The notes below the pieces were generated by a model. That model saw nothing but the letters and a program-made list of their open reading frames with translations. It was not told where the DNA came from and searched no databases. A program made the translations under genes and the position numbers. Positions 21,252 to 29,138 of a DNA stretch of 60,257 nucleotides are shown here, in pieces; the first letter of the stretch is position 1; each line of letters opens with the position of its first letter. The stretch is from a virus, in the IMG/VR virus record IMGVR_UViG_3300027759_000010, positions 1-60,257 of that record; one strand, given 5' to 3'.

Positions 21252-21263
21252 GCGTCTGTAGTA

Positions 21264-21291
21264 TTGACAAAGTAAAAACTTCGGATAGAAT
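21264..21291 (+). promoter_or_regulatory. Sigma70-like promoter for replication genes
   Basis: Perfect TTGACA (21264-21269), 16-bp spacer, TAGAAT (21286-21291). A similar element, including GTAAAAA in the spacer, occurs at 29060. Confidence 0.82.
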
Positions 21292-21320
21292 TAAGACTCG
21301 AAAACAAATTGGAGTGTTAG

Positions 21321-21626
21321 ATGGCGACCACGCCCGAGGCAAAAGTTAAAGCCAAGATCAAGGCTATCTTAAAAGCCCACAACATCTACTACGCCATGCC
21401 TATCGGCACTGGCTACGGCAACAGCGGTGTGCCCGACTTCCTGTGTTGCATCAACGGTCACTTTGTGGCTATCGAAGCCAAGGCTGGCAAGGGTAAAGTT
21501 ACTGCGCTACAACAAAAAAACCTACGCGAGATACAAGATGCAGGGGGCATAACCCTAGTTCTTAACGAGGAGAGTTTTAATCTGCGACCATCCCCCCTTG
21601 AGTTTGTATTGAAAGAGCTCGCATGA
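21321..21626 (+). CDS. VRR-NUC domain nuclease
   Basis: 101 aa. PD-(D/E)XK core with D39 in GVPDFL, E52-A-K54 and a following Gln pair (Q64/Q65), the VRR-NUC signature. Stand-alone VRR-NUC proteins of phages cleave structured DNA such as Holliday junctions, which would resolve replication intermediates before packaging. It begins the polymerase transcript and overlaps the polymerase start by 4 bp. Confidence 0.9.
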   Translation: MATTPEAKVKAKIKAILKAHNIYYAMPIGTGYGNSGVPDFLCCINGHFVAIEAKAGKGKVTALQQKNLREIQDAGGITLVLNEESFNLRPSPLEFVLKELA

Positions 21627-23440
21627 AATTTTTAACGATTGACTTTGAGACCTACTACTCACGTGAGTTCAGCCTAACAAAAGTTACCACTGAGGAATAC
21701 ATTCGCAGTGAGCAGTTTGAGGCTATCGGTGTAGCTGTACAGGTGGACGATGCAAAGCCCGAGTGGTTCAGCGGCGATGCTGAATCCATGCACCAGTTCC
21801 TTGCTCAATTTGATTGGGCTAACAGCTTAGCTATTGCGCACAACGCCCCGTTCGATGGTGCAATTTTGAAGTGGGTCTACGGACTCAGCCCTAAAGGTTG
21901 GCTTGATACTTTGTCTATGGGCAGAGCGCTACACGGTACGGAGGTAGGTGGTAGCTTGAAGGTGCTAGCTAATTACTACGGCCTTGGCGAGAAGGGTACG
22001 GAGGTTGAGAACGCCTTGGGTCTGCACCGTGCCGACTTCAGCCCCGAGCAGTTGGCTAGGTACGGCGATTACTGCAAGAACGATGTGGCGCTTACGTGGG
22101 AATTGTTTGGGCAGATGAGCAAAGGTTTCCCCAAGGTTGAGTTGCGCCTGATCGACTTGACTGTGCGTATGTTCACCGAGCCGGTACTGCGCTTAGATAC
22201 CGTTTTGTTAGACAGCTACTTAGAAGAGGTTGTGAAAAAGAAGCGCTTTGCACTGGCTAACTACGACCGCGATGATTTGATGAGCAACCCAAAGTTTGCC
22301 GAGTTGCTTGTAAAGCTTGGTGTCGAGCCGCCTATGAAGGTCAGCCCCGCGACGGGCAAACAAACCTTTGCATTCTCCAAGACAGACGAAGCGTTCAAGG
22401 CATTGCTTGAACATGAAAACCCCGAGGTACAGGCTTTAGTAGCAGCGAGATTGGGCACTAAATCTACAATAGAAGAGACAAGAACTGAGAGGTTCATTGG
22501 TATTGCCAAGCGCGGTGCGTTACCTGTACCCCTACGCTACTATGCCGCGCACACTGGACGTTGGGGCGGGGATGACAAGCTGAACTTGCAGAACTTACCA
22601 CGGGGTTCTGTGCTTAAGAGTTGCATCGAAGCGCCGGATGGGTATCTGATGATTGACTCAGACTCATCACAAATTGAAGCCCGTACGCTGGCATGGCTTG
22701 CAGAACAGAACGACTTGGTAGATGCGTTTGATAGGGGTGAAGATGTTTATAAAATTATGGCGTCTGCTATCTATAACAAAGATGTGTCAGCGATTACAAA
22801 AGACGAGAGGTTTGTTGGCAAGACTACGATTCTTGGTTGCGGCTACGGCATGGGGGCAAAGAAGTTCCAAGCGCAACTCAAGAACTTTGGTGTGGCGATT
22901 GATTTGGACGAAGCGACACGCATTATTGACACGTACCGCGCAACGTATCCGAAGATTGTTGAGCTATGGAAGTCTGCGGCGTCAGCCCTAAAGTCCATAC
23001 TACAGAAACAGCACACCACGCTAGGCCGAGGCGATATTTTAAAAGTCGAGGGCGTCAAGGGTATTTTGTTACCCAACACCTTGTACTTGCGTTACCCCAA
23101 CTTGCGTAAGCTCCAAGACGATGACGGCGAGATCGAACTTGTATACGACACCAAGAAGGGCAAAGCAATTATTCCAACACGCATCTACGGCGGCAAGGTG
23201 ATTGAGAACGTGTGTCAAGCCTTGGCTCGGATTGTGATCGGTGAGCAGATGCTATTGGTTGCGAAGAAGTACCGAGTGGTTATGACTGTGCATGACGCTA
23301 TCGCTTGCATTGTGCCGTCTGAACAGGTTGAAAACGCTATGGAGTACGTTGAGATGTGCATGCGTACACGACCAGATTGGGGCATGGATTTACCACTGAA
23401 CTGCGAGGCAGGGTACGGGAGAAATTATGGAGCATGCTAA
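21623..23440 (+). CDS. DNA polymerase, family A, with 3'-5' exonuclease
   Basis: 605 aa. The N-terminal exonuclease has D7-x-E9 (DFETYYS), D78 (HNAPFD) and D154 (YCKNDV). The polymerase domain has motif A at 345-353 (DSDSSQIEA), motif B at 396-411 (RFVGKTTILGCGYGMG), and motif C HD at 557-558. It replicates the phage genome. The residue aligned with E. coli Pol I F762 is Leu404, a variant common in uncultured aquatic phages. The length is a compact exo+pol form without a 5' nuclease. Confidence 0.96.
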   Translation: MKFLTIDFETYYSREFSLTKVTTEEYIRSEQFEAIGVAVQVDDAKPEWFSGDAESMHQFLAQFDWANSLAIAHNAPFDGAILKWVYGLSPKGWLDTLSMGRALHGTEVGGSLKVLANYYGLGEKGTEVENALGLHRADFSPEQLARYGDYCKNDVALTWELFGQMSKGFPKVELRLIDLTVRMFTEPVLRLDTVLLDSYLEEVVKKKRFALANYDRDDLMSNPKFAELLVKLGVEPPMKVSPATGKQTFAFSKTDEAFKALLEHENPEVQALVAARLGTKSTIEETRTERFIGIAKRGALPVPLRYYAAHTGRWGGDDKLNLQNLPRGSVLKSCIEAPDGYLMIDSDSSQIEARTLAWLAEQNDLVDAFDRGEDVYKIMASAIYNKDVSAITKDERFVGKTTILGCGYGMGAKKFQAQLKNFGVAIDLDEATRIIDTYRATYPKIVELWKSAASALKSILQKQHTTLGRGDILKVEGVKGILLPNTLYLRYPNLRKLQDDDGEIELVYDTKKGKAIIPTRIYGGKVIENVCQALARIVIGEQMLLVAKKYRVVMTVHDAIACIVPSEQVENAMEYVEMCMRTRPDWGMDLPLNCEAGYGRNYGAC

Positions 23441-24368
23441 TAAGCCACTTATCGACAAGTTTTTTGACCGTGTTACATCTAATGATCTTGGATTGCCGAC
23501 TGAGTTCCGGCACAACGTACCGAAGAAGGATGTGCAAACATTTATCCTGTCGCCCGAAGTTGCGTTGAGCGCCGAGATGCTTGTGCGTTCTAAGTCTTTC
23601 AAGATGCCTAACCTTGCTGAATTGCGTATGCCGTACCCGCATACGGTGATCGAGTACCCGCTAACAGAGGACATTCGCAAACTGCGGCACAACGGCACTA
23701 TAAACGGCATCGTTGAGATAACACGCATCGGCGCATACATCCAAGAAATCAACGAAGGTGTGTTTACTTGTTTGCCGTATTGGGAGTTTGTTGACGGTCG
23801 TATTCAGCATAGCTTTTTTATGTTTTTATTTGGCATGAATGCGCTTGGCGCACTTAAAGTGTCCCTTAGCTCTAGGGTCAACGGAGAGGATGCTATTGAT
23901 TGCAACATCGTACCGTGCACATCGTTTATCGTAGCCGCAGAAAAAGCGGGGGTTCCACCCGAGCGATTTAAACAACTATTTGCAGCGCCTGAAACACAAC
24001 AACATATCAGGGAAGCTGCCACAGAAATTCCATGTCTTATGTTTGCCTCCTATCTCTTGCTTAGCTGTAAAAGTGGAGTAGGTCGGACTAAAGTTTCCGC
24101 ACGAGTACCCCCTAAAGGCATGAAGCTTGGCGGTAAAAAACAGAAAGCATACTCTGCTAGTGCGTACACACTGCTGCATTTGGAAGAGATTGAGAGCGCC
24201 ACCACCGAGGGTGTTGTAAGTCGCCGTTCAGATATTTCAGCCCACTACGTGCGAGGCCACTTTAAGCAGCGCAAAAGCGGTATCTATTGGTGGAATTCAT
24301 TTGTGCGCGGTAACGGGGAGCCCCGTAAACGCGAAGCTTACTTGGTGAAAGACTATGGAGCATGCTGA
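23427..24368 (+). CDS. Conserved phage protein (313 aa), unknown
   Basis: It overlaps the polymerase end by 14 bp. Mostly alpha/beta. The C-terminal motif HYVRGHFKQRKSGIYWWNSF followed by VRGNG is shared by a family of phage proteins near replication genes. It resembles a small nucleic-acid-binding module (aromatic and basic). No catalytic motif is recognised. Adjacency to polymerase suggests a replication or host-modulation role. Confidence 0.8.
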   Translation: MEHANKPLIDKFFDRVTSNDLGLPTEFRHNVPKKDVQTFILSPEVALSAEMLVRSKSFKMPNLAELRMPYPHTVIEYPLTEDIRKLRHNGTINGIVEITRIGAYIQEINEGVFTCLPYWEFVDGRIQHSFFMFLFGMNALGALKVSLSSRVNGEDAIDCNIVPCTSFIVAAEKAGVPPERFKQLFAAPETQQHIREAATEIPCLMFASYLLLSCKSGVGRTKVSARVPPKGMKLGGKKQKAYSASAYTLLHLEEIESATTEGVVSRRSDISAHYVRGHFKQRKSGIYWWNSFVRGNGEPRKREAYLVKDYGAC

Positions 24369-24532
24369 AAATGGAATGCGCATACTGTGGAAGTACATCA
24401 ACAAGAAGACAAGAGACATTCACTATTCATGGGAACGCTGGAGTCGAGGCGATGCCTACGGATTTTGGGAAGTTAGATTCCCTCCCGAGCAAGATTAACC
24501 AACTGAAAAAGAAGAGGGGCAACAATGTTTAA
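24362..24532 (+). CDS. Small CxxC protein (56 aa)
   Basis: ATG 24362 (or 24371) overlaps the previous stop. MLKMECAYCGSTSTRRQETF shows one zinc-knuckle-like CxxC, the rest is basic. Its end overlaps the following gene start by 8 bp. Lacks a second Cys pair, so may bind zinc as a dimer or be a remnant. Function unknown. Confidence 0.65.
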   Translation: MLKMECAYCGSTSTRRQETFTIHGNAGVEAMPTDFGKLDSLPSKINQLKKKRGNNV

Positions 24533-24740
24533 ATATTTATGGACAGAACTCAAGCTGATGCTCAAGACCGTTACGCCGATTCAAGCGGTGACACATGAGC
24601 TACTTCACGCAGAACACGCTCTATTACAGGCAGAGTCAGGCGTGGAATATGCGACTGCACTGGTGGCGTACAACAAGAATCGGGTCAAGCGCTTGAGGGC
24701 GTATTTGGATAAGACTGAAGAAGTGAAGGAGCCGACATGA
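24525..24740 (+). CDS. Small coiled-coil protein (71 aa)
   Basis: Starts MFKYLWTELKLMLKTVTPIQ and continues as an amphipathic helix HELLHAEHALLQAESGVEYA with a basic NRVKRLRAYL. This is a common small phage protein of unknown function, often near replication genes. AAGAGGGG lies upstream; the stop overlaps the next ATG. Confidence 0.8.
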   Translation: MFKYLWTELKLMLKTVTPIQAVTHELLHAEHALLQAESGVEYATALVAYNKNRVKRLRAYLDKTEEVKEPT

Positions 24741-24973
24741 ACTGCGACACAGGAGCAATCTGCCCACATACGCCTCAGTGTGACCACATTTGCCAAGCCA
24801 TCGAAACCCGCAAAATCAAGCCGTATCCGGCAATACCTGATGACATTGAGCCAGTGCCGCAAGTGTGGCAAGTGGTTGGCAGCGTTTTAGTTGGTTTTGT
24901 GCTGGTGGCGCTGGTAGTGATAGCCGCCCTGTTTTTCTTTACTGGGCTTTACATTTGGAGCTTGTTGATATGA
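24737..24973 (+). CDS. Small membrane protein with Cys-rich N-terminus
   Basis: 78 aa. Four Cys at 3, 9, 15 and 19 (MNCDTGAICPHTPQCDHICQ) could bind a metal. A long hydrophobic stretch at about 43-78 (VVGSVLVGFVLVALVVIAAL onward) would span the membrane one or two times. It is coupled (4-bp overlap) to its neighbours. Possible host membrane modulator; no family recognised. Confidence 0.75.
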   Translation: MNCDTGAICPHTPQCDHICQAIETRKIKPYPAIPDDIEPVPQVWQVVGSVLVGFVLVALVVIAALFFFTGLYIWSLLI

Positions 24974-25026
24974 CCAAAGACGAAGCACTGAAGCTGGCGC
25001 TGGAGGCGCTGGAAGAATACCATTAA
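24970..25026 (+). CDS. Tiny or truncated helical ORF (18 aa)
   Basis: ATG 24970 overlaps the previous TGA and reads MTKDEALKLALEALEEYH before TAA. This N-terminal helix is familiar from longer hypothetical phage proteins, so it may be a truncated relic. It has no evidence of function on its own. Confidence 0.4.
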   Translation: MTKDEALKLALEALEEYH

Positions 25027-25080
25027 GCGCACTGCTGACCTGACCACGATTCACACATGCACACCACCAAGGGAAAACAC

Positions 25081-25242
25081 ATGAACTTTGGCCAAAATAA
25101 ACTTATCGATGGGTTGGTTGAAGACCTATTAAAAACAATCCACAAATACGATGACTCTCTGTACATGGCGACTGTGATTGGCTGCATGGAGATTGTTAAA
25201 CAGCAACTGATTGATGAGGCAAAGGAGGACGGGCATGACTGA
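25081..25242 (+). CDS. Small early protein (53 aa), unknown
   Basis: Start 25081 chosen because AGGGA lies 6 nt upstream; an in-frame ATG at 25057 lacks one. Helical: MNFGQNKLIDGLVEDLLKTI, then YMATVIGCMEIVKQQLIDEA. It overlaps the next start by 8 bp. Confidence 0.7.
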   Translation: MNFGQNKLIDGLVEDLLKTIHKYDDSLYMATVIGCMEIVKQQLIDEAKEDGHD

Positions 25243-25414
25243 AGAAGACGATGATACACAGGTGTACAAGAAGCCGTGGGTAAACCTGAGTGATTCACAG
25301 ATAGAAGCGATCTACTACGAGGTGGTAGCGGAACACCGAGGTGCGCCTATGCCTTGGGGACAAGTAGTGTTTGCAAAAGCGGTGCAAGCTATGTTGAAGG
25401 AGTTGAACGCATGA
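25235..25414 (+). CDS. Small early protein (59 aa), unknown
   Basis: AGGAGG upstream of ATG 25235. Acidic N-terminus, then NLSDSQIEAIYYEVVAEHRG and a helix FAKAVQAMLKELNA, a pattern common among small phage proteins upstream of exonuclease genes. The stop overlaps the next ATG. Confidence 0.75.
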   Translation: MTEEDDDTQVYKKPWVNLSDSQIEAIYYEVVAEHRGAPMPWGQVVFAKAVQAMLKELNA

Positions 25415-25635
25415 CACTACAAGAACAGTTTGGGCAAGCCAAAGTACAGCTTGAACAACTTGTCGCAGGTAGGCCGAAGTTTTATCGTGCATGGGAGGAC
25501 ACATGGGCTACGTTTCACGAAGATCCAGCCGCTTTCCGCAAGGCATACGACAGCTTGTACGGCTATGACGTTGAGAAGAACAAAGTTTGGGACGAAGTAA
25601 AGCGTCTGAGAAAAATAATTGAGGAGAACGCATGA
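25411..25635 (+). CDS. Small helical protein (74 aa), unknown
   Basis: ATG 25411 overlaps the previous TGA (ATGA). Charged and helical (MTLQEQFGQAKVQLEQLVAG, then EKNKVWDEVKRLRKIIEENA). No family recognised; part of a chain of translationally coupled small genes. Confidence 0.72.
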   Translation: MTLQEQFGQAKVQLEQLVAGRPKFYRAWEDTWATFHEDPAAFRKAYDSLYGYDVEKNKVWDEVKRLRKIIEENA

Positions 25636-25805
25636 CCTACGAAGAGTTCATTGACTTTGTTAAATCAGAGTGTATGCACGAAACCATTTACGAAGACAGC
25701 GAAGGCAGACTAATCCTTGTGATTGATTTGCTGAGCGCATACGTCATGGTGAACAAACTCAAGGAGAATTGGAAAAAACCATACGGCCCAAAGGTGAACA
25801 CATGA
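25632..25805 (+). CDS. Small acidic protein (57 aa), unknown
   Basis: ATG 25632 overlaps the previous stop and TGA 25803-25805 overlaps the next ATG. MTYEEFIDFVKSECMHETIY, a short beta segment RLILVIDLL, then a basic tail. GAGGAG is upstream. Function unknown. Confidence 0.7.
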   Translation: MTYEEFIDFVKSECMHETIYEDSEGRLILVIDLLSAYVMVNKLKENWKKPYGPKVNT

Positions 25806-26005
25806 GGCCGCACTTTAATTTCCATCGGCGCATTGGTCTCACCCCCAGCGTTGGGGTTGAGTTTGCCAACTACAACTCAAGTGGGACAATCATCCTGCGT
25901 TTGTGGTGGTCTGCGGTTACATGTACGTTTGATGTCCCCAAGCGGTATCGGAAAGTGGAGGACGAAGAGACCCGTTTTTACAGACAACTCAGGGAGAACA
26001 TATGA
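25802..26005 (+). CDS. Small basic protein (67 aa), unknown
   Basis: ATG 25802 in an ATGA overlap with the previous stop; the upstream in-frame extension is inside the preceding gene. Beta-rich centre (GVEFANYNSSGTIILRLWWS) and a basic helix KRYRKVEDEETRFYRQLREN. Unrecognised. Confidence 0.7.
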   Translation: MRPHFNFHRRIGLTPSVGVEFANYNSSGTIILRLWWSAVTCTFDVPKRYRKVEDEETRFYRQLRENI

Positions 26006-26136
26006 CAATACAGCTTGCAGCCGACGATGGGGATTTTTACGGATTGCCCCGTGACTCGGTAAGTTCGTCAAACGCGGGCGGCAATGGCGTGACTGCTGGA
26101 GAGACAGCACCTATTAACGTGGGGGTAAAGCGGTGA
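26002..26136 (+). CDS. Small protein (44 aa), unknown
   Basis: ATG 26002 overlaps the previous TGA; AGGGAG upstream. Low-complexity composition rich in Gly, Asn and Ser (MTIQLAADDGDFYGLPRDSV). The stop overlaps a GTG start of the next gene. Probably translated because of coupling at both ends, but of unknown function. Confidence 0.6.
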   Translation: MTIQLAADDGDFYGLPRDSVSSSNAGGNGVTAGETAPINVGVKR

Positions 26137-26378
26137 TTAAGTACGACGGCTACGACGAAGCGATCATTGGGCCAGCGTATATCTGGCGTGACAGTACGCA
26201 CGTATCTGTATTGGTTTACGACGCGGAGAAAATACGGGATATTCTTATGAAGCGTGATGGCATGTTGCACGAGGACGCACGTGAGTTTATTGAGTTCAAT
26301 ATTGAAGGCGGCTACTTGGGTGAACAAACCCCTGTGCTAGTTTGGCCTAATGACCTATGGGATTGGGATGAGTCATGA
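26133..26378 (+). CDS. Small early protein (81 aa), GTG start
   Basis: GTG 26133 overlaps the previous TGA (GTGA). Alpha/beta protein: YDEAIIGPAYIWRDSTHVSV, then DAEKIRDILMKRDGMLHEDA and a Trp/Asp-rich end. Homologous small proteins occur upstream of RecB-like genes in other phages. The stop overlaps the exonuclease start. Confidence 0.75.
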   Translation: MIKYDGYDEAIIGPAYIWRDSTHVSVLVYDAEKIRDILMKRDGMLHEDAREFIEFNIEGGYLGEQTPVLVWPNDLWDWDES

Positions 26379-27037
26379 GTATCGTTTGGTCATTCAGCAG
26401 CCTAAAAACATTTCAGCAGTGCCCTAAGAAGTACTACCACACTAAGATAGCTAAGGACATTGTCGAACCTGACACAACGGCAACGCTGTATGGCAAGACT
26501 GCTCACACTGTGGCGGAGGAATACGTCAAAGATGGAGTCCCGATCCCTAAAGCGTTTGCGTATATGCAAGCTACTCTAGACGTTCTAAAAGAAATCCCCG
26601 GAGACAAATTATGCGAGGTAAAGCTTGGGTTGACAAAGAACTTGGAAAGTTGCGATTTCGATGCACCGAATGTGTGGTGGCATGGGATAGCCGATTTGGT
26701 AGTTATCAATCGGGAGACTGGGACGGCTCACTCGGTCGACTACAAGACAAGCAAGAATGCGAGATATGCGGACGTGAAGCAACTCGATCTTGTAGCCTGT
26801 GGCCTGTTCGCCAAGTTTCCGGAAGTCAAGAGGGTGAAGTCTGCTCTCCTTTTCGTGGTGAGTAAGGAGTTCGTCAAGGCTGAGCACCATTCCGAGATGT
26901 TGATTAAGTACATGGAGTCCCCCTCCAAAGATGTTGCAAGAATTGAGGCGGCATTGGACAATGGTGTCTGGAACCCAATCCAAGGCCCACTGTGCAAGTT
27001 CTGTGCAGTGAGAGATTGTGAATACAACAGGAGCTAA
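26375..27037 (+). CDS. Cas4/AddB-like PD-(D/E)XK nuclease with Fe-S cysteines
   Basis: 220 aa. RecB-type nuclease motifs: H44 (GKTAHTVAEE), D107 (GIADLVV), D122-x-K124 (VDYKTSK). One N-terminal Cys (C16 in FQQCPKKYY) and three C-terminal Cys (C207, C210, C215 in CKFCAVRDC) match the 4Fe-4S arrangement of Cas4 and AddB nucleases. It probably resects DNA ends for recombination during phage replication. No CRISPR array or cas1 is present, so a CRISPR role is unlikely. Confidence 0.9.
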   Translation: MSIVWSFSSLKTFQQCPKKYYHTKIAKDIVEPDTTATLYGKTAHTVAEEYVKDGVPIPKAFAYMQATLDVLKEIPGDKLCEVKLGLTKNLESCDFDAPNVWWHGIADLVVINRETGTAHSVDYKTSKNARYADVKQLDLVACGLFAKFPEVKRVKSALLFVVSKEFVKAEHHSEMLIKYMESPSKDVARIEAALDNGVWNPIQGPLCKFCAVRDCEYNRS

Positions 27038-27039
27038 AA

Positions 27040-27396
27040 ATGGAAAATGATTATGTACGCGCACGGAAGACAGACCCCTCGACAAGCCATGAGGCAGCGG
27101 ATAGAGTAAAAGAGTTTGTTCACGCGCACTACCAACAAATACTGCAAGCTTTACTAGACCACGGCCCATTAGGTAAAGACGGTATAGCTAAGAAAGCTAA
27201 TACGAATAACCGTGAGGATGGGGTTGCTATATCTCGCCGACTGCCTGAGTTGCAGAAGATGGGTTTGGTACTTCTTACAGGTGAAAAAGTTCAGTCGCGT
27301 AGTGGGCGCAATGAACGTGAGTGGGTAATTAACCAAGACGCTTATAAAGAAAGGGTCAAACAAAATGCCATACGTAAACAAACCCCGTCCGTATAA
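27040..27396 (+). CDS. Winged-helix DNA-binding protein
   Basis: 118 aa. The opening RKTDPSTSHEAADRVKEFVH is typical of phage winged-helix proteins. Residues about 32-80 form the wing-HTH (LLDHGPLGKDGIAKKANTNN, then AISRRLPELQKMGLV), and the C-terminus is basic. AGGAG precedes the start. It may regulate early genes or assist replication; its site is unknown. Confidence 0.82.
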   Translation: MENDYVRARKTDPSTSHEAADRVKEFVHAHYQQILQALLDHGPLGKDGIAKKANTNNREDGVAISRRLPELQKMGLVLLTGEKVQSRSGRNEREWVINQDAYKERVKQNAIRKQTPSV

Positions 27397-27679
27397 AAAA
27401 GAGTACACCCAACAAATTACACGAGGAGAAGCTGATGAACGGCTGGAGCGACAACGAGCACGAGAGTCAATTGACAAGAAAAGTGCCGACACAAACAAAG
27501 ACGGACGTGCTGATGTCCGCGAAGGCAAAGATGTTGCTCATATCAAAGCACTATCTAAAGGGGGCGCTAATAAAAACGGAGTCAAGCTTCAGTCGCCTTC
27601 AGCCAACCGATCGTTTAAGCGTGGCTCAAACCACAAAGTAGTGTCAGAAGTAAGCACCAAAGAACGTAAGAAAAAATGA
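27365..27679 (+). CDS. HNH-endonuclease-like small basic protein
   Basis: 104 aa, overlapping the previous gene by 32 bp. MPYVNKPRPYKKEYTQQITR opens a known group of phage proteins with an HNH-like pattern: KDVAHIKALSKGGANKNGVK then SPSANRSFKRGS. A single His and Asn-rich loops fit a reduced HNH fold; activity is uncertain. Very basic. Confidence 0.75.
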   Translation: MPYVNKPRPYKKEYTQQITRGEADERLERQRARESIDKKSADTNKDGRADVREGKDVAHIKALSKGGANKNGVKLQSPSANRSFKRGSNHKVVSEVSTKERKKK

Positions 27680-29079
27680 ACCTATCAGAATATACGTGGC
27701 CCCGCCCACCGGGGTTCACGCCGTTTGAGCATCAGAAGACTACATCAGAATTTCTCACCATAAACCGCAAGGCGTTCTGCTTCAACGAGCAAGGTACAGG
27801 TAAGACAGCATCAGTTATTTGGGCTGTGGACTACTTGATGTCCATTGGTTTAATTAAGCGTGTGTTAGTGATCTGCCCTCTGTCGATCATGAAGTCGGCT
27901 TGGCAGAACGACTTGTTTAAGTTTGCTATCCACAGAACCGTATCAATTGCTTACGGAGCCGCACGTAAGCGCAAAGAAATTGTGAACGCTGGTGCTGAGT
28001 TTGTCATCATCAACTTTGATGGCGTTGGCATCGTTAAAAAAGAAATCATTGCCGGTGGGTTTGATCTCATCGTAGTGGACGAGGCGTCAGCCTATAAGAA
28101 CGCGCAGACTGAGCGTTGGAAAGACTTGCGCGATTTAGCAAAGAACATCAAGGGCTTGTGGATGCTGACTGGTACGCCTGCTGCGCAGTCACCTGTGGAT
28201 GCTTACGGATTGGCAAAGCTTGTGAACCCCAAGGGTGTGTCGCCTTTCTTTGGTCAGTTCCGAGACACGGTGATGATGAAGCTCACTATGTACAAGTGGA
28301 TACCGAAGCCGACCGCACAGCTAATTGTCCACAAAGCCTTGCAGCCAGCCATTCGGTTTGAGAAAGCCGACTGCCTTGATTTGCCGCCCGTTACGTTTGT
28401 TGAGCGAGACGCACCACTGACCCCGCAGCAGTTAAAGTTCTACAACATACTTAAGAAGCAGATGCTGATCGAGGCTGCTGGCGAAGAGGTATCAGCCGTT
28501 AACGCTGCCGTACAGATTAACAAACTCCTGCAAATAGCTGGAGGTGCGGTGTATACGGATACAAAGGAAGTCATTGAGTTCGACGTAAGTAGCCGACTGA
28601 ATGTGGTGCAAGAAGTCATCGAAGAGTCAAGCCACAAGGTGCTTGTGTTTGTTCCGTTTACGCACACCATACAACTGCTTGAGAAGCACTTACAAAAGAA
28701 CAACATTACGTGCGAAGTAATTAACGGCGCGGTTCCTGTAAACAGGCGCTCAGACATTGTCAAGCAGTTCCAAGAGCAGCCAGAGCCAAAGGTGCTAATC
28801 ATCCAGCCGAAGGCGGCGTCACACGGGTTAACGCTAACTGCCGCCAACACAATCATTTGGTATGCTCCATGCACAAGTGTTGAGACGTACCTACAAGCTA
28901 ACGCACGTATCGACAGACCGGGGCAAGTCAACAACATGACTGTGGTACACATCAAGGGTAGCCCCATCGAGGCCAAGATGTACGCACTGCTTCAGGGCAA
29001 CATTAACAACCACCAAAAAGTAATCGACTTGTACCGCCAAGAAATTTCTTCGGAAACTCTTGACAATGTAAAAAGTTAG
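27676..29079 (+). CDS. SNF2-like superfamily 2 helicase
   Basis: 467 aa. Walker A EQGTGKT (38-44), DEAS box (135-138), TGTPA (165-169) and a C-terminal ANARIDRPGQ motif VI segment. These mark an SF2 helicase of the SNF2/RapA-like type widespread in phages. It could remodel or unwind DNA during replication or initiation. The start overlaps the HNH-like gene by 4 bp. A promoter lies at its 3' end. Confidence 0.93.
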   Translation: MNLSEYTWPRPPGFTPFEHQKTTSEFLTINRKAFCFNEQGTGKTASVIWAVDYLMSIGLIKRVLVICPLSIMKSAWQNDLFKFAIHRTVSIAYGAARKRKEIVNAGAEFVIINFDGVGIVKKEIIAGGFDLIVVDEASAYKNAQTERWKDLRDLAKNIKGLWMLTGTPAAQSPVDAYGLAKLVNPKGVSPFFGQFRDTVMMKLTMYKWIPKPTAQLIVHKALQPAIRFEKADCLDLPPVTFVERDAPLTPQQLKFYNILKKQMLIEAAGEEVSAVNAAVQINKLLQIAGGAVYTDTKEVIEFDVSSRLNVVQEVIEESSHKVLVFVPFTHTIQLLEKHLQKNNITCEVINGAVPVNRRSDIVKQFQEQPEPKVLIIQPKAASHGLTLTAANTIIWYAPCTSVETYLQANARIDRPGQVNNMTVVHIKGSPIEAKMYALLQGNINNHQKVIDLYRQEISSETLDNVKS

Positions 29080-29087
29080 AGTAGAAT
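29060..29087 (+). promoter_or_regulatory. Sigma70-like promoter for SSB/primase genes
   Basis: Perfect TTGACA (29060-29065), 16-bp spacer, TAGAAT (29082-29087), overlapping the helicase stop. It resembles the promoter at 21264 (GTAAAAA spacer, TAGAATTA). Confidence 0.8.
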
Positions 29088-29138
29088 TAGATTTGTGTGG
29101 GCCTTTGCCGCCACACACTTAACCATTAGGAGAATTAG

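Noticed and set aside
26609-27169. 186-aa open frame on the minus strand
   Set aside because: Antisense to the Fe-S nuclease and winged-helix genes, both well supported; no promoter or ribosome site.
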